From contig NZ_JAQUHV010000010.1 of the NCBI RefSeq assembly GCF_028681615.1, positions 16,015 through 80,014 on the forward strand: a stretch of 64,000 nucleotides of DNA, read 5' to 3'. The notes under the pieces were generated by a model, which saw only the letters and a list, made by a program, of their open reading frames with translations, did no database searches and had not been told where the DNA came from. Positions 54,228 through 63,863 of this stretch are shown in pieces (the first letter of the stretch is position 1; each line of letters starts with the position of its first letter). Made by a program: the position numbers and the translations under genes. This DNA comes from Sulfuricurvum sp. (GTDB lineage Bacteria; Campylobacterota; Campylobacteria; Campylobacterales; Sulfurimonadaceae).

Positions 54228-55193
54228 TTATCCTCCGGTGCGATAAAAAGCACGGGAGGATACTTCGATATTTTCGATGCCCCAAAGATTTTTCTCAGGT
54301 TTGTTAAATACGACATCTTCTAAAATTTGGGTAGCTTTTTTGATATTACCTTCCCGAATTGCTTCTTTGATACTTTTGGCTCCCTCGAAATACAAACACC
54401 CAATTAAATCCCCTTCTGCCGTAAGCCGTAAACGGTCGCATGTAGCACAGAAATCATGACGATGCGGTTCGATCGTTCCAAATCGATACCCATCAGGTGT
54501 TTCATACAAATTAGCCGGTCCACTCATTTCCTTCTCTATCGGAATGAATGGATAGGATTTTCCTAATATTTCTATGATTTCATCACTCCGTAACCCCTGA
54601 AGTGCATTGCTTGCATGGGAATTTTCCATATATTCTATATAGCGGATTTGTGCACCAAGTTCTCGTGCATACTCAAAAAGCGGCACAATTTCATGATCAT
54701 TGATTCCACGCAGGATAACACTGTTAAGTTTAACGGATAATCCTGCATCGGCTGCTGCACGGATTCCTGCGAGCACTTGGTCTAAAACATCTTTTTGTGC
54801 GATATAATTAAGTGTTTTAGCATTCAAAGAATCAAGAGAAATGTTAACACGTCGTAATCCCGCATTTTTTAGTTTTTCGGCTTGAGCAGGCAATAAGAAA
54901 CCGTTTGTGGTTAGTCCGATATCTACATCGGGTGCATAGGTGTGAATCATCGTTATCAGCTCATCAAGATTCTCACGCGTCGTCGGCTCACCTCCGGTAA
55001 GACGGATCTTTCGTATACCGTTGTCGATTCCGATTTTGATAAATTCAAATAGCTCTTCATAACTCAATAGATTTTCTTTAGGTACCCAGCTAAAGGGTTT
55101 TTCAGCCATACAATAGCGGCAGCGAAAATTACATCTCTCCGTAACCGAAACACGTAAATAGGTGACCTTACGGTCAAAACGATCTCGCAACAT
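54228..55193 (-). CDS. moaA: GTP 3',8-cyclase MoaA (molybdenum cofactor)
   Basis: Radical-SAM enzyme for the first step of molybdenum cofactor synthesis, needed for NapA. The 321-residue protein has the SAM cluster motif SVTERCNFRCRYCM, KIRLTGGEPTTRENL, and the C-terminal second cluster HDFCATCDRLRLTAEGDLIGCL. Its ending FYRTGG resembles the GG C-terminus required in MoaA. It shares the FNR-type box at 55251 with the divergent crp-like gene. Confidence 0.95.
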   Translation of the reverse strand: MLRDRFDRKVTYLRVSVTERCNFRCRYCMAEKPFSWVPKENLLSYEELFEFIKIGIDNGIRKIRLTGGEPTTRENLDELITMIHTYAPDVDIGLTTNGFLLPAQAEKLKNAGLRRVNISLDSLNAKTLNYIAQKDVLDQVLAGIRAAADAGLSVKLNSVILRGINDHEIVPLFEYARELGAQIRYIEYMENSHASNALQGLRSDEIIEILGKSYPFIPIEKEMSGPANLYETPDGYRFGTIEPHRHDFCATCDRLRLTAEGDLIGCLYFEGAKSIKEAIREGNIKKATQILEDVVFNKPEKNLWGIENIEVSSRAFYRTGG

Positions 55194-55222
55194 ATTTGAT
55201 CCTTATTTTTATCGATTATTCA

Positions 55223-55292
55223 ATAGTAACCGATTCATAAGAGCAATTTCTTGATTTACATCAATCATCAAATGTGTAGTTTGCGTTATCAT
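55223..55292. promoter_or_regulatory. FNR-type class II box shared by moaA and the crp-like gene
   Basis: TTGATTTACATCAA at 55251-55264 is the perfect FNR consensus. TATCAT (55287-55292) lies 29.5 bases downstream on the plus strand, and TACTAT (minus, 55223-55228) 29.5 bases in the other direction. Both genes would therefore be activated from -41.5 by one site. Confidence 0.85.
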
Positions 55293-55318
55293 AAATTTTC
55301 ACTGTATAAAGGTTAACC

Positions 55319-55975
55319 ATGACATCTATGATTGAGGATCTTAATTTTTTTAAAGAGTGCGATCCTTTAAAACTATCCCTATTGTCTTCAACCTCCAAAT
55401 TTAAATCGTACAATGCATCTGATATTTTGATGTATGAGGAAGATGATATTAACCGCGTCTATTTTCTCGTCGAAGGGGAAGTGAAACTCTATAAAGTGGA
55501 TCGCTTTGATAACGAAGTTTTTTTATATACCCTCTCGGATCAAACTCTACTGACTGATATCGGTACACTCGAATGCAATACGATCAGCTGTTTCAGTAAT
55601 ATAGAATTTTTAGTTCCAAGCCGTGTGGTATCATTCGATCTTAAAATTTTTAAAGAGGTCGTTAAAACCGATTTTTCACTATTAATCAATTTGGTCAATC
55701 TCCTCGCCGATCAAAAACAACGAGTGGACTGTATGGTAAGTATGGGAATGGTATATGACGTCACTGCCAAAGTAGCCAAGATGCTTTATGACCAGCTTGA
55801 TCTGTATAATCGGCTTAAAAAACAGGAGATCTCATATCGACTCAATATCCAGCCAGCTACCCTTTCACGGGTATTGGCTAAATTTATCCGTAAAGGGCTA
55901 ATTATGGAAGAAGATCATAAAACAGTTGTTTTACAACGTGAAGAACTGACACGATATTTCAACGAAGGACTCTAA
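55319..55975 (+). CDS. CRP/FNR-family transcriptional regulator (NssR/DNR-like)
   Basis: The 218-residue protein has the cNMP-like beta-barrel (VYFLVEGEVKLYKVDRFDNE) and a C-terminal HTH (EISYRLNIQPATLSRVLAKFIRKGLI). It lacks the N-terminal Cys cluster of Fe-S FNR, with only one Cys (14) early, so it is of the NO/nitrate-responsive type and not O2-sensing. The recognition helix reads QPATLSR; FNR has E in the third position before SR. AAAGG precedes ATG. It is preceded by its own FNR-type box and may autoregulate. Confidence 0.85.
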   Translation: MTSMIEDLNFFKECDPLKLSLLSSTSKFKSYNASDILMYEEDDINRVYFLVEGEVKLYKVDRFDNEVFLYTLSDQTLLTDIGTLECNTISCFSNIEFLVPSRVVSFDLKIFKEVVKTDFSLLINLVNLLADQKQRVDCMVSMGMVYDVTAKVAKMLYDQLDLYNRLKKQEISYRLNIQPATLSRVLAKFIRKGLIMEEDHKTVVLQREELTRYFNEGL

Positions 55976-56875
55976 ATGCAATCCATATCCACCAAAGTAC
56001 GTTGGATCGTTATGATTCTGTCTCTTAATCTTATTACAATCATTCTCGTTGATATTTGGCTCAATACGGATCAACAGTTTGATGCCAAAGTGATCAATAC
56101 AGCTGGAAAACAGCGCATGCTTTCTCAGCGGACCGTTTTAGAGCTGCACAGACTTTTATTGGATGAAGAAGGTGCGTATGAGCGGCTCCAATCAGCACGT
56201 CAGGAATTTGACCGCAATTTCAAACAACTCAGTACAGCCACGAACGAATATCAAGGTTTTTCAAACGAAAAAATCGAAAAAACTATGTTAAAAGTATACG
56301 ATCACTGGAACAAAATGGGAACCCTCATTGACCATTATTTACAAGGAGACCATAATCTTTATGATCTGAAAACTATCTATGATGACGGGGATAGAACCTT
56401 GCTCCTGATGGATCAGGCGGTAACCCAATACCAAGAATATATGATGGAAAAACGGGTCATTGCTCATCGAATTCAAATCATGTTAGCTCTTATCTCCTTT
56501 GGAGTTATCCTTTATATGGCACGTACAACGTTACAAATTCAACGAAATTTTGACAAATTTTTGGAACACTCGAAATCGATCAGCGGAAATGAAAACATCG
56601 GTGTTCAACGCGGAAATGAACTTGATATTGCATGCGCCCATATCGAATACTTCTTACAGAATGTAGAAGAAGCGATCCAAAATGCTACCGAAGCGGTCGA
56701 AAAAAGCGAAGCCGCTACCGCGATGCTGATCGGTTCAGCTCCTGAAACCGAAAAACTGCTGGAACAGAGTGAAGACATGATGATCCAGGTAAGTGAAGAA
56801 CTTCACCACACCGCTCAACGTCTAAAAAAACTCAAAAGCAACCTCGAGTCTGCTAATTCAATCCGAAACGCCTAA
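55976..56875 (+). CDS. PilJ-domain membrane protein without output domain
   Basis: The ATG follows the regulator stop directly. The 299-residue protein has a membrane helix (about 8-28), a PilJ/NarX-type sensor (VINTAGKQRMLSQRTVLELHRLL, about 35-165) with the conserved RMLSQR P-box, a second helix (about 170-187), and a cytoplasmic helical region of about 110 residues (coiled coil, Glu/Ser rich). No kinase, cyclase or chemotaxis domain is present. The coupling to the regulator suggests it senses nitrate/nitrite and acts through that protein. Confidence 0.75.
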   Translation: MQSISTKVRWIVMILSLNLITIILVDIWLNTDQQFDAKVINTAGKQRMLSQRTVLELHRLLLDEEGAYERLQSARQEFDRNFKQLSTATNEYQGFSNEKIEKTMLKVYDHWNKMGTLIDHYLQGDHNLYDLKTIYDDGDRTLLLMDQAVTQYQEYMMEKRVIAHRIQIMLALISFGVILYMARTTLQIQRNFDKFLEHSKSISGNENIGVQRGNELDIACAHIEYFLQNVEEAIQNATEAVEKSEAATAMLIGSAPETEKLLEQSEDMMIQVSEELHHTAQRLKKLKSNLESANSIRNA

Positions 56876-56911
56876 AGGCGTTTCAAATACAATCCTTCTT
56901 TTCTTCTTCTT

Positions 56912-56953
56912 TTGACTTAGATCAAATACTTTTTTTTTGAATTGCTTTACAAT
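56912..56953 (+). promoter_or_regulatory. FNR-type class II promoter of the nap operon
   Basis: TTGACTTAGATCAA at 56912-56925 and TACAAT at 56948-56953, 29.5 bases from the box centre. The predicted start near 56960 leaves an 89-base leader to napA. A run of T lies between box and -10. Confidence 0.8.
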
Positions 56954-57048
56954 GTTTGAAGTGCATGAGTCATTTCATAGCATAAGGAAATCTTAAGGGG
57001 TCCAGCCGTATGGTATGGATTGAACGTGATTTCATTAAGGAGTTTTCA

Positions 57049-59838
57049 ATGTCGTTAGATAGAAGAGAGTTTTTAAAAAGTGCCGCCGCCGCATCTGCAG
57101 CAGCAGCAGTAGGGATGGCAGTTCCTGCAAGCGTAGAGGCTGCCTCAAACCAAGCGCAAGCGGGATGGCGCTGGGATAAAGCGGCATGCCGTTTTTGCGG
57201 AACCGGTTGCGGAATTATGATGGCGACCAAAGACGACCGTATCGTTGCGGTCAAAGGTGACCCGCTTGCTCCCGTCAATCGTGGTCTTAACTGTATCAAA
57301 GGGTACTTTAACGCGAAAATCATGTACGGTGCCGATCGTTTGACTCAGCCACTTTTACGGATGAATGATAACGGTCAATTTGACAAACATGGTAAATTTA
57401 AACCGATCAGCTGGGAACGTGCGTTTGATGAGATGGAAGTGCAGATCAAGTCTGCTCTCAAAGAAAAAGGGCCGACAGGTATTGCTATGTTCAGTTCAGG
57501 GCAACAAACCATTTTAGAAGGTAATGCTGCCCTTAAACTGATGAAAGCAGGTTTCCGTACCAACAATATCGATCCGAATGCTCGTCTTTGTATGGCATCT
57601 GCCGTTACGGGGTTCATGAACGTTTTCGGTGCGGATGAGCCATCGGGATGTTATGACGATATCGAACTGGCTGAAACCATTGTGGCATTCGGTTCCAACA
57701 TGGCGGAAATGCACCCTATTCTCTGGTCTCGCGTATCCGATCGTAAACTGAGCAATCCGGACAAAGTGCAAGTCGTCGTTCTTTCAACATATAAGCACCG
57801 TACCATGGACCTTGCCGACGTTGAGATCATCTTTAAACCTAATACCGATTTGGCAATTTTCAACTACATCGCCCGTGAGATTGTATATAACCACCCTGAA
57901 GCGATCGATTGGGATTTTGTCAACCGATACATCGTATTCGCTACCGGCCCCGTCGATATCGGATACGGATTGCGTGAAGATATTCATCATCCAAAATACA
58001 AAAAAAGCGAACTTGATACCGCAGCGAAACAAAAATCAAAAGTTCTTACTGCCGATGAGGGGGTAAGTCTTGGGTATCTAGGCTATAAAGCGGGTGATAC
58101 ACTTCAAATGAAAAATACTGAAACTGCTAATAATCATTGGCAAATCACTTTTGAAGAGTTCAAAAAAGGGCTTGCTCCTTATACTCTCGAGTATACTGCA
58201 CATGTTGCCAAAGGTGATCCGGATGAGAGCATAGAAGATTTTAAAGTCAAACTTCAAAAAATGGCTGATCTTTACATCGAACAAAAACGCAAATGTCTCA
58301 CTTTCTGGACGATGGGATTCAATCAACACACTCGTGGTACATGGGTAAATGAACAAGCGTATATGATCCATTTCCTCCTTGGTAAACAAGCCAAACCGGG
58401 AAGCGGCGCGTTCTCCCTTACCGGTCAGCCATCAGCGTGCGGAACCGCTCGTGAAGTAGGAACCTTTAGTCATCGTCTACCGGCAGATATGGTCGTTATG
58501 AATCCAGACCATCGTAAAAGAGCCGAAGAGATCTGGCACATTCCAGCCGGTACGATCAATCCGAAAAACGGATCCCATTTCACCCAGATTCACCGTGACC
58601 TCGAAGACGGTAAAGTGAAGTTCGCATGGGTAAGTGTGTGTAATCCGTATCAGGATACCGGTAATGCGGAGCACTGGATTAAAGCCGCTCGTGAAATGGA
58701 TAACTTTATCGTTACCTCCGATGGTTATCCGGGGATTTCGGCCAAAGTGTCGGATTTGATTTTACCGAGTGCCATGATGTACGAAAAATGGGGTGCATAC
58801 GGTAATGCGGAGCGCCGTACTCAACACTGGCGTCAGCAGGTAACTCCGGTAGGGGATGCGATGTCCGATACATGGCAGTTCGTTGAACTCTCCAAACGCT
58901 TTACGATCAAAGAAGTATGGGGTGCGCAAAAAATCCCAGGGCTTGAGGGCGGATTACCGGATGTCATGGGTGCTGCCAAAGAAATGGGATACAAAGAAAC
59001 CGATACCCTTTATGATGTCTTGTATGCCAATCCGACTGCTAAAAGCTTTAAATGGCCTGATCCGGTCGGTAAAGGGTACCAAAACTCTGAAGCTGCGGGG
59101 GATAAACGTAACGTTATCGGAAGTGATGGCAAACCGTTTAAAGGGTATGGCTTCTTCCTCCAAAAATACCTGTGGGAAGAGTACCGTAAATTCGGTGACG
59201 GACACGGTCATGACTACGCAGACTTTGATACCTATCACAGAGTACGCGGTTTGAAATGGCCGGTTGTGGATGGCAAAGAAACTGCATGGCGCTACAACGC
59301 GAAATACGATCCATACGCTAAAAAAGCGAACAGCGGACCATTCTCATTCTACGGACATGCGTTTAAAGAGATCCCATCGGGTAATCTCCAAGGGGTTACA
59401 GATAAAAAGAAAGTCCATTTGGACGGAAAAGCAAAAATCTTCTTCCGACCGTATATGGAACCGACCGAAGTACCGGATGCTAACTATGATATCTGGCTCT
59501 GTACCGGTCGTGTGCTCGAACATTGGCACAGCGGAACAATGACGATGCGGGTTCCTGAACTCTATCGCGCTGTCCCTGAAGCACTCTGTTACATCCATCC
59601 GAAAGATGCTGAAAAACGGGGTGTCAAACAAGGGGATATGGTATGGGTCGAATCACGTCGCGGCAAAGTTAAAGCGCACGTCGAAACACGCGGTCGTAAC
59701 CGACCTCCGCGCGGACTCGTATTTGTTCCTTGGTTTGATGAAAAAGTATTTATCAATAAAGTTTGTCTGGATCATACTTGCCCGATTTCCAAACAAATCG
59801 ACCATAAAAAATGCGCTGTCAAAATCTATAAAGCGTAA
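57049..59838 (+). CDS. napA: Periplasmic nitrate reductase catalytic subunit NapA
   Basis: Reduces nitrate to nitrite in the periplasm with bis-MGD molybdenum and one [4Fe-4S]. ATG 57049 (AAGGAG six bases upstream) starts the Tat signal [13 protein letters not shown]; an in-frame ATG at 57010 would place 13 residues ahead of it. The 929-residue product has Cys47, 50, 54 and 82 for the cluster ([12 protein letters not shown]), the molybdenum Cys in [12 protein letters not shown], and the usual C-terminal MGD-binding domain. First gene of the operon napAGHBFLD. Confidence 0.97.
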   Translation: MSLDRREFLKSAAAASAAAAVGMAVPASVEAASNQAQAGWRWDKAACRFCGTGCGIMMATKDDRIVAVKGDPLAPVNRGLNCIKGYFNAKIMYGADRLTQPLLRMNDNGQFDKHGKFKPISWERAFDEMEVQIKSALKEKGPTGIAMFSSGQQTILEGNAALKLMKAGFRTNNIDPNARLCMASAVTGFMNVFGADEPSGCYDDIELAETIVAFGSNMAEMHPILWSRVSDRKLSNPDKVQVVVLSTYKHRTMDLADVEIIFKPNTDLAIFNYIAREIVYNHPEAIDWDFVNRYIVFATGPVDIGYGLREDIHHPKYKKSELDTAAKQKSKVLTADEGVSLGYLGYKAGDTLQMKNTETANNHWQITFEEFKKGLAPYTLEYTAHVAKGDPDESIEDFKVKLQKMADLYIEQKRKCLTFWTMGFNQHTRGTWVNEQAYMIHFLLGKQAKPGSGAFSLTGQPSACGTAREVGTFSHRLPADMVVMNPDHRKRAEEIWHIPAGTINPKNGSHFTQIHRDLEDGKVKFAWVSVCNPYQDTGNAEHWIKAAREMDNFIVTSDGYPGISAKVSDLILPSAMMYEKWGAYGNAERRTQHWRQQVTPVGDAMSDTWQFVELSKRFTIKEVWGAQKIPGLEGGLPDVMGAAKEMGYKETDTLYDVLYANPTAKSFKWPDPVGKGYQNSEAAGDKRNVIGSDGKPFKGYGFFLQKYLWEEYRKFGDGHGHDYADFDTYHRVRGLKWPVVDGKETAWRYNAKYDPYAKKANSGPFSFYGHAFKEIPSGNLQGVTDKKKVHLDGKAKIFFRPYMEPTEVPDANYDIWLCTGRVLEHWHSGTMTMRVPELYRAVPEALCYIHPKDAEKRGVKQGDMVWVESRRGKVKAHVETRGRNRPPRGLVFVPWFDEKVFINKVCLDHTCPISKQIDHKKCAVKIYKA

Positions 59839-59849
59839 CGGAAAAAGTC

Positions 59850-60659
59850 ATGAAAAATTCTCCTTCAAACGATCGTCGCCGCTTTCTCCTCTCCATTGCG
59901 AGAGGAATCGGGCTCAGTGCGATGGGTGCGTTGGTATGGAGTGCCTATGTGGGTGAGGTAAAAGCCGCTCCGTTGATTTTACGCCCTCCGGGTGCGTTAA
60001 AAGAAGAAGAGTTCATCAAAAACTGCATTAAATGCGGATTGTGCGTGGAAGCGTGTCCTTATGATACGCTTAAACTGGCGAAGCCAGGGGATAACCTTCC
60101 TATGGGAACCCCCTACTTCACCCCACGTACGACACCGTGCTATATGTGCAGCGATGTTCCCTGTGTTCCGGTATGTCCGAGCGGTGCACTCAATGAACCT
60201 TCGGTCAGCAGTTATGTTAATGCACATGCCAAGCTCGATATCAATAAAGCCCGTATGGGACTGGCGGTTATCGATAAAGAATCATGTATTGCGACATGGG
60301 GTATCCAGTGTGACGCATGTTATCGTGCCTGCCCTTTAATGGGTCAAGCCATTACGATCGAATACTCTAAAAATGAGCGGACGGGAAAACATGCGTTTCT
60401 CGTCCCCATTGTACATACAGATGTCTGCACCGGATGCGGTATGTGTGAACATGCCTGTGTCACTCAAAAAGCAGCGATTTACGTTTTACCAAGAGCATTA
60501 GCGATGGGGGAAGCGGGAAATCATTACATCAAAGGATGGGATCCTAAAGATGAACAACGTCTTGAAAGTGTCAAGAAAGAAGTTCCGCATGAGTCCACCA
60601 AAACCAAATTAAGTGAAAAAAGTGCCCTTGATTCACTCAATGACGAAAGTGGGCTGTGA
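59850..60659 (+). CDS. napG: Ferredoxin-type protein NapG
   Basis: Periplasm-facing iron-sulfur protein in the quinol-oxidising NapGH unit. The 269-residue protein has a Tat signal (NDRRRFLLSIARGIG) and four [4Fe-4S] motifs: CIKCGLCVEACP, CYMCSDVPCVPVCP, CDACYRACP, CTGCGMCEHACV. It follows napA by 11 bases and overlaps napH by four. Confidence 0.95.
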   Translation: MKNSPSNDRRRFLLSIARGIGLSAMGALVWSAYVGEVKAAPLILRPPGALKEEEFIKNCIKCGLCVEACPYDTLKLAKPGDNLPMGTPYFTPRTTPCYMCSDVPCVPVCPSGALNEPSVSSYVNAHAKLDINKARMGLAVIDKESCIATWGIQCDACYRACPLMGQAITIEYSKNERTGKHAFLVPIVHTDVCTGCGMCEHACVTQKAAIYVLPRALAMGEAGNHYIKGWDPKDEQRLESVKKEVPHESTKTKLSEKSALDSLNDESGL

Positions 60660-61474
60660 TGAAACATTATAAATATCTCTTGATGAGACGGTTTACCCAA
60701 ATCGCAATATTAGTGCTCTATATCGGAGCGAATGCGTGGGGATGGAAAATCCTACGAGGTGATCTAAGTGCCTCATTACTGATGGGTAAAGTTCCTTTAG
60801 CGGATCCGTATGCAGTGCTTCAAATCGCTGTGACAGGTGCAACATTGGGAATAGACATCATAGCCGGGGCACTTATCGTCACTCTCTTTTACGGGATTAT
60901 CGGCGGACGTGCATTTTGCAGCTGGGTTTGTCCCATAAATATGATTACCGATACAGCCGCATGGCTGCGTCGTAAAATGAAGTTTTCAGAAATCCAAAAA
61001 CGGTTTTATATGAGCCGATCGCTTCGATATTGGATTTTAGGTCTTAGTTTAGTTCTATCAGCGGTGATGGGGGTGGCGGCATTTGAGCTGATCAGCCCTG
61101 TTTCAATGGCGCATCGAGGAGCCGTATTCGGTATGGGTATGGGCGGCGGCGCTTTAGCAGTCATATTTTTATTTGATCTGCTGGTTCACGAAAACGGATG
61201 GTGCGGTTATATTTGTCCCTTGGGTGCATCGTATGCGCTTATCGGCAAATTTTCCCTTATCCGTGTTCACCATGATGCCAATAAATGTACCGATTGCCGA
61301 GATTGTATTACGGTGTGCCCTGAAAAAGAGGTACTCCATATGATCAATCGCAGCAGTGAAAGTGTCTTAATGGGTGAATGTACCAATTGCGGCAGATGTG
61401 TTGATGTTTGTAAAGAAGACGCGCTCGGATTTTCGATTCGAAGTCAGTTAAAACAACCAAAGGATGAAGAATGA
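60656..61474 (+). CDS. napH: Membrane quinol dehydrogenase component NapH
   Basis: The 272-residue inner-membrane protein takes electrons from menaquinol. It has four membrane helices, CSWVCPINM and CGYICPLGA motifs in cytoplasmic loops, and two C-terminal [4Fe-4S] motifs CTDCRDCITVCP and CTNCGRCVDVC. With NapG it replaces NapC, which is absent. It overlaps napG and napB by four bases. Confidence 0.95.
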   Translation: MMKHYKYLLMRRFTQIAILVLYIGANAWGWKILRGDLSASLLMGKVPLADPYAVLQIAVTGATLGIDIIAGALIVTLFYGIIGGRAFCSWVCPINMITDTAAWLRRKMKFSEIQKRFYMSRSLRYWILGLSLVLSAVMGVAAFELISPVSMAHRGAVFGMGMGGGALAVIFLFDLLVHENGWCGYICPLGASYALIGKFSLIRVHHDANKCTDCRDCITVCPEKEVLHMINRSSESVLMGECTNCGRCVDVCKEDALGFSIRSQLKQPKDEE

Positions 61475-62088
61475 AAGCAAATCGAATCATCGGTAGCCTA
61501 GTAGCTGCTTGTATTTTAATCAGCGGTGTCTATGCCGCGAGCAATGCCAATGCCGGTATAGACGAAAAAGATTTGGGAATGCGCAAAGCGGAAGTGTATA
61601 CGGAAGATACTGCTGCACCCGATGGTACGAACTACCACAAAGAAGCTCCGGGGACATCCAAAAAGATCGAACGTGCCTATGTCAATGCACCGCCGATGAT
61701 TCCTCATGATATCAGTGACCTCGGTGAAATTGACAAAAACAATAATGCCTGCCTCGGGTGTCATATGCCGGATGTTGCAATAACGATGGGAGCGACACCG
61801 ATCCCGAAAACACACTTTACCAACTTCCGCCCTCATGTAGAATCGGATGCGGATGATAATTTCAAATCCGAAAGCAATGATCAAATGATTAAAAAAGATC
61901 TGCATGGACAGCTCTGGCAAGGGCGCTACAACTGTACACAATGTCACGCTCCGCAAACTCAGGGTAAATTACGGGTTGAGAGCAACTTCAAACCGGATTA
62001 CACCGATAAAAAAGGGCAAAAACATAAAAATAAATCCTATTTGATCGATGAAATTGATGCCGGTGTACAAGTCGGAAACGGATTATAA
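61471..62088 (+). CDS. napB: Diheme cytochrome c NapB
   Basis: Electron donor to NapA in the periplasm. The 205-residue protein has a signal peptide (RIIGSLVAACILISGVYA) and two heme sites, NNACLGCHMPD and YNCTQCHAPQ, with nearby His ligands (THFTNFRPHVES). Overlaps napH by four bases. Its length is longer than in enteric NapB but usual for this group. Confidence 0.95.
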   Translation: MKANRIIGSLVAACILISGVYAASNANAGIDEKDLGMRKAEVYTEDTAAPDGTNYHKEAPGTSKKIERAYVNAPPMIPHDISDLGEIDKNNNACLGCHMPDVAITMGATPIPKTHFTNFRPHVESDADDNFKSESNDQMIKKDLHGQLWQGRYNCTQCHAPQTQGKLRVESNFKPDYTDKKGQKHKNKSYLIDEIDAGVQVGNGL

Positions 62089-62089
62089 G

Positions 62090-62566
62090 ATGTCAACCTC
62101 AACACGTCGCAATTTTTTCGGTGCTTTAGGTTCACTTTTCAAAGAGAACCGTGGTCCGATCCGTCCTCCGTATGCATCTATAGCGGCAACGTTTAATGAA
62201 TGCCGCAGTTGTGAGGGGATGTGTGTCAGCGCGTGTGAAGAGAAAATTATCCACCGTGATGAGAAAGGGATCCCTTTTCTGGATTTTAAAACCAACGGAT
62301 GCAGTGATTGTCACAAGTGTATGGAAGCGTGTACTCCAAATGTTTTAAATGACCCGGACCGTTTTATCCAGGGGCGGGCTCGCATCACCTCAATGATGTG
62401 CATGTCCCACCACGATACAATCTGTTTTGCTTGTAAAGATCCTTGTATGGAAAATGCCATTGTCTTTCAGGGGATGTTTAACCCTATTATCATCCCTGAA
62501 AAATGTACTGCGTGCGGTTATTGTGTTGCCGTATGTCCGAATGCGGCTATCGAGATAGTATCATGA
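62090..62566 (+). CDS. napF: Iron-sulfur protein NapF
   Basis: Cytoplasmic ferredoxin-like protein thought to help NapA maturation. From ATG 62090 the 158-residue product shows CRSCEGMCVSACE, CSDCHKCMEAC, CFACKDPC and CTACGYCVAVCP, giving four cluster sites. The N-terminus STRRNFFGALG resembles a twin-arginine motif, as in other NapF proteins that are not exported. It overlaps napL by four bases. Confidence 0.92.
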   Translation: MSTSTRRNFFGALGSLFKENRGPIRPPYASIAATFNECRSCEGMCVSACEEKIIHRDEKGIPFLDFKTNGCSDCHKCMEACTPNVLNDPDRFIQGRARITSMMCMSHHDTICFACKDPCMENAIVFQGMFNPIIIPEKCTACGYCVAVCPNAAIEIVS

Positions 62567-63501
62567 AACTTTTAGCCCTATTGTACGGATTGGTATTTGT
62601 CCTCCATGCGGCGGTTCCTCCCGCTGCCGTAATCAAAACTGGTGCTCTCATCAGTGACATGGTTGTGTATGATGGGAAAATTTATACGGCAACCGATGGT
62701 GCAGGCGTTGAGATATTCGATTCAAAAACCTTTAAAAAGGTTAGTGTTCTTCGCATCCCCGATATAAAAAACAGTGATGGAAAATCAATTTCACCAAAAA
62801 TTTATTCTGTGGATCATTATAAAGATTCAACCGTTTTAGTCTCTGAAAGCGGGGAAGCTTTTCGAAACGTGTATCTGATACGAGATGGAAAAGCACTCAA
62901 AATTATTGATAACACCCGCGGATTACTGATCAAAAAAGTCCGTTTTCTTGACCTAGATCATGTACTTCTCGGTCTCTCGGGTGATACTATTATTCTTATG
63001 GATATTTCAAAAAACACCCTTGTTTATCAAGTCCAGGCAGGCGGAGGCGCATTTAGAGACATGGTTCTAAGCCCCTCTAAAAATCTTGTCGCGATTGCCG
63101 ATGAAGGGGGAGAAATCACCATGATCGAGGTTAAAAGCGGACATCACGTGAAAACACTACGCGGCATTAACGTCGATAATATCAATCATATTGATTACAA
63201 ACAAAATACGATCATCAGCGCAGGACAGGATCGACGTGTCGGCCTCTACCGTGCAGGTGGAAGCTACTTTATCGAAACCGACTTTTTTGTGTATGCGGTG
63301 GGTCTAAGTCCCTCAGCATCCATAGGGGTCTATACCGACGGTACGGAAAACGAATTACAGGTCTTTGATACGACGTCCAAAGCCAATATCGCCCGTCTAC
63401 AAGGTGGAGAGGTTCTCTTGGGTACCTTGATTTTCCTGGATGAACATCAACTGATCGGCTCAGGTGAAGAAAACAAAATTTATTATTGGAGAATACCGTG
63501 A
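62563..63501 (+). CDS. napL: NapL (WD40-like accessory protein)
   Basis: The 312-residue protein starts with a signal peptide (MKLLALLYGLVFVLHAA). It has several beta-propeller-type repeats (ISDMVVYDGKIYTATDGAGVE, LVAIADEGGEITMIEV, IISAGQDRRVGLYRAGG). NapL is found only in epsilon-type nap operons; its role is not clear. It overlaps napF and napD (GTGA). Confidence 0.88.
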   Translation: MKLLALLYGLVFVLHAAVPPAAVIKTGALISDMVVYDGKIYTATDGAGVEIFDSKTFKKVSVLRIPDIKNSDGKSISPKIYSVDHYKDSTVLVSESGEAFRNVYLIRDGKALKIIDNTRGLLIKKVRFLDLDHVLLGLSGDTIILMDISKNTLVYQVQAGGGAFRDMVLSPSKNLVAIADEGGEITMIEVKSGHHVKTLRGINVDNINHIDYKQNTIISAGQDRRVGLYRAGGSYFIETDFFVYAVGLSPSASIGVYTDGTENELQVFDTTSKANIARLQGGEVLLGTLIFLDEHQLIGSGEENKIYYWRIP

Positions 63502-63848
63502 ATATCTCAAGCATCGTGGTGCAAACCAACCCAAAATACACTGATCAAATGGTCGAAATTTTTAAAGAAGCAGATTTCTGTGATTATCACTTTCATGATG
63601 AAAAAGGCCGAATTATCGTAACCATCGAGGGTGAGGGAGTTGAAGAAGAGATTCCAAAACTTATCCGAATTCAAGAAATGGAACATGTCATCTCAGCGGA
63701 TATGTCCTTTGCATTCAGTGAAGACGAACTTAATGCTGAACGTGACAAATTAGAACTAGCAGGTAATACTCTCCCTGAATGGCTAAATGACGAAAATGCC
63801 ACAAGAAGAGATATCAAATACAACGGCGATCTCAAAGATCGATTTTAA
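63498..63848 (+). CDS. napD: NapA signal-peptide chaperone NapD
   Basis: Small cytoplasmic chaperone that binds the NapA Tat signal. From GTG 63498 the 116-residue product has the family start NISSIVVQTNPKYTDQM and a ferredoxin-like alpha/beta fold (FHDEKGRIIVTIEGE). The C-terminus is longer than in E. coli NapD. Last gene of the nap operon as seen here. Confidence 0.88.
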   Translation: MNISSIVVQTNPKYTDQMVEIFKEADFCDYHFHDEKGRIIVTIEGEGVEEEIPKLIRIQEMEHVISADMSFAFSEDELNAERDKLELAGNTLPEWLNDENATRRDIKYNGDLKDRF

Positions 63849-63863
63849 ACTTAGGAGAAGAAG

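Noticed and set aside
57010..57048. ATG 57010 as napA start
   Set aside because: It would put 13 residues ahead of the Tat signal; ATG 57049 has AAGGAG at six bases.
57375..59631. Several 60-100-residue open frames antisense to napA
   Set aside because: They are shadows of a strongly coding gene, without ribosome sites, signal or family features.
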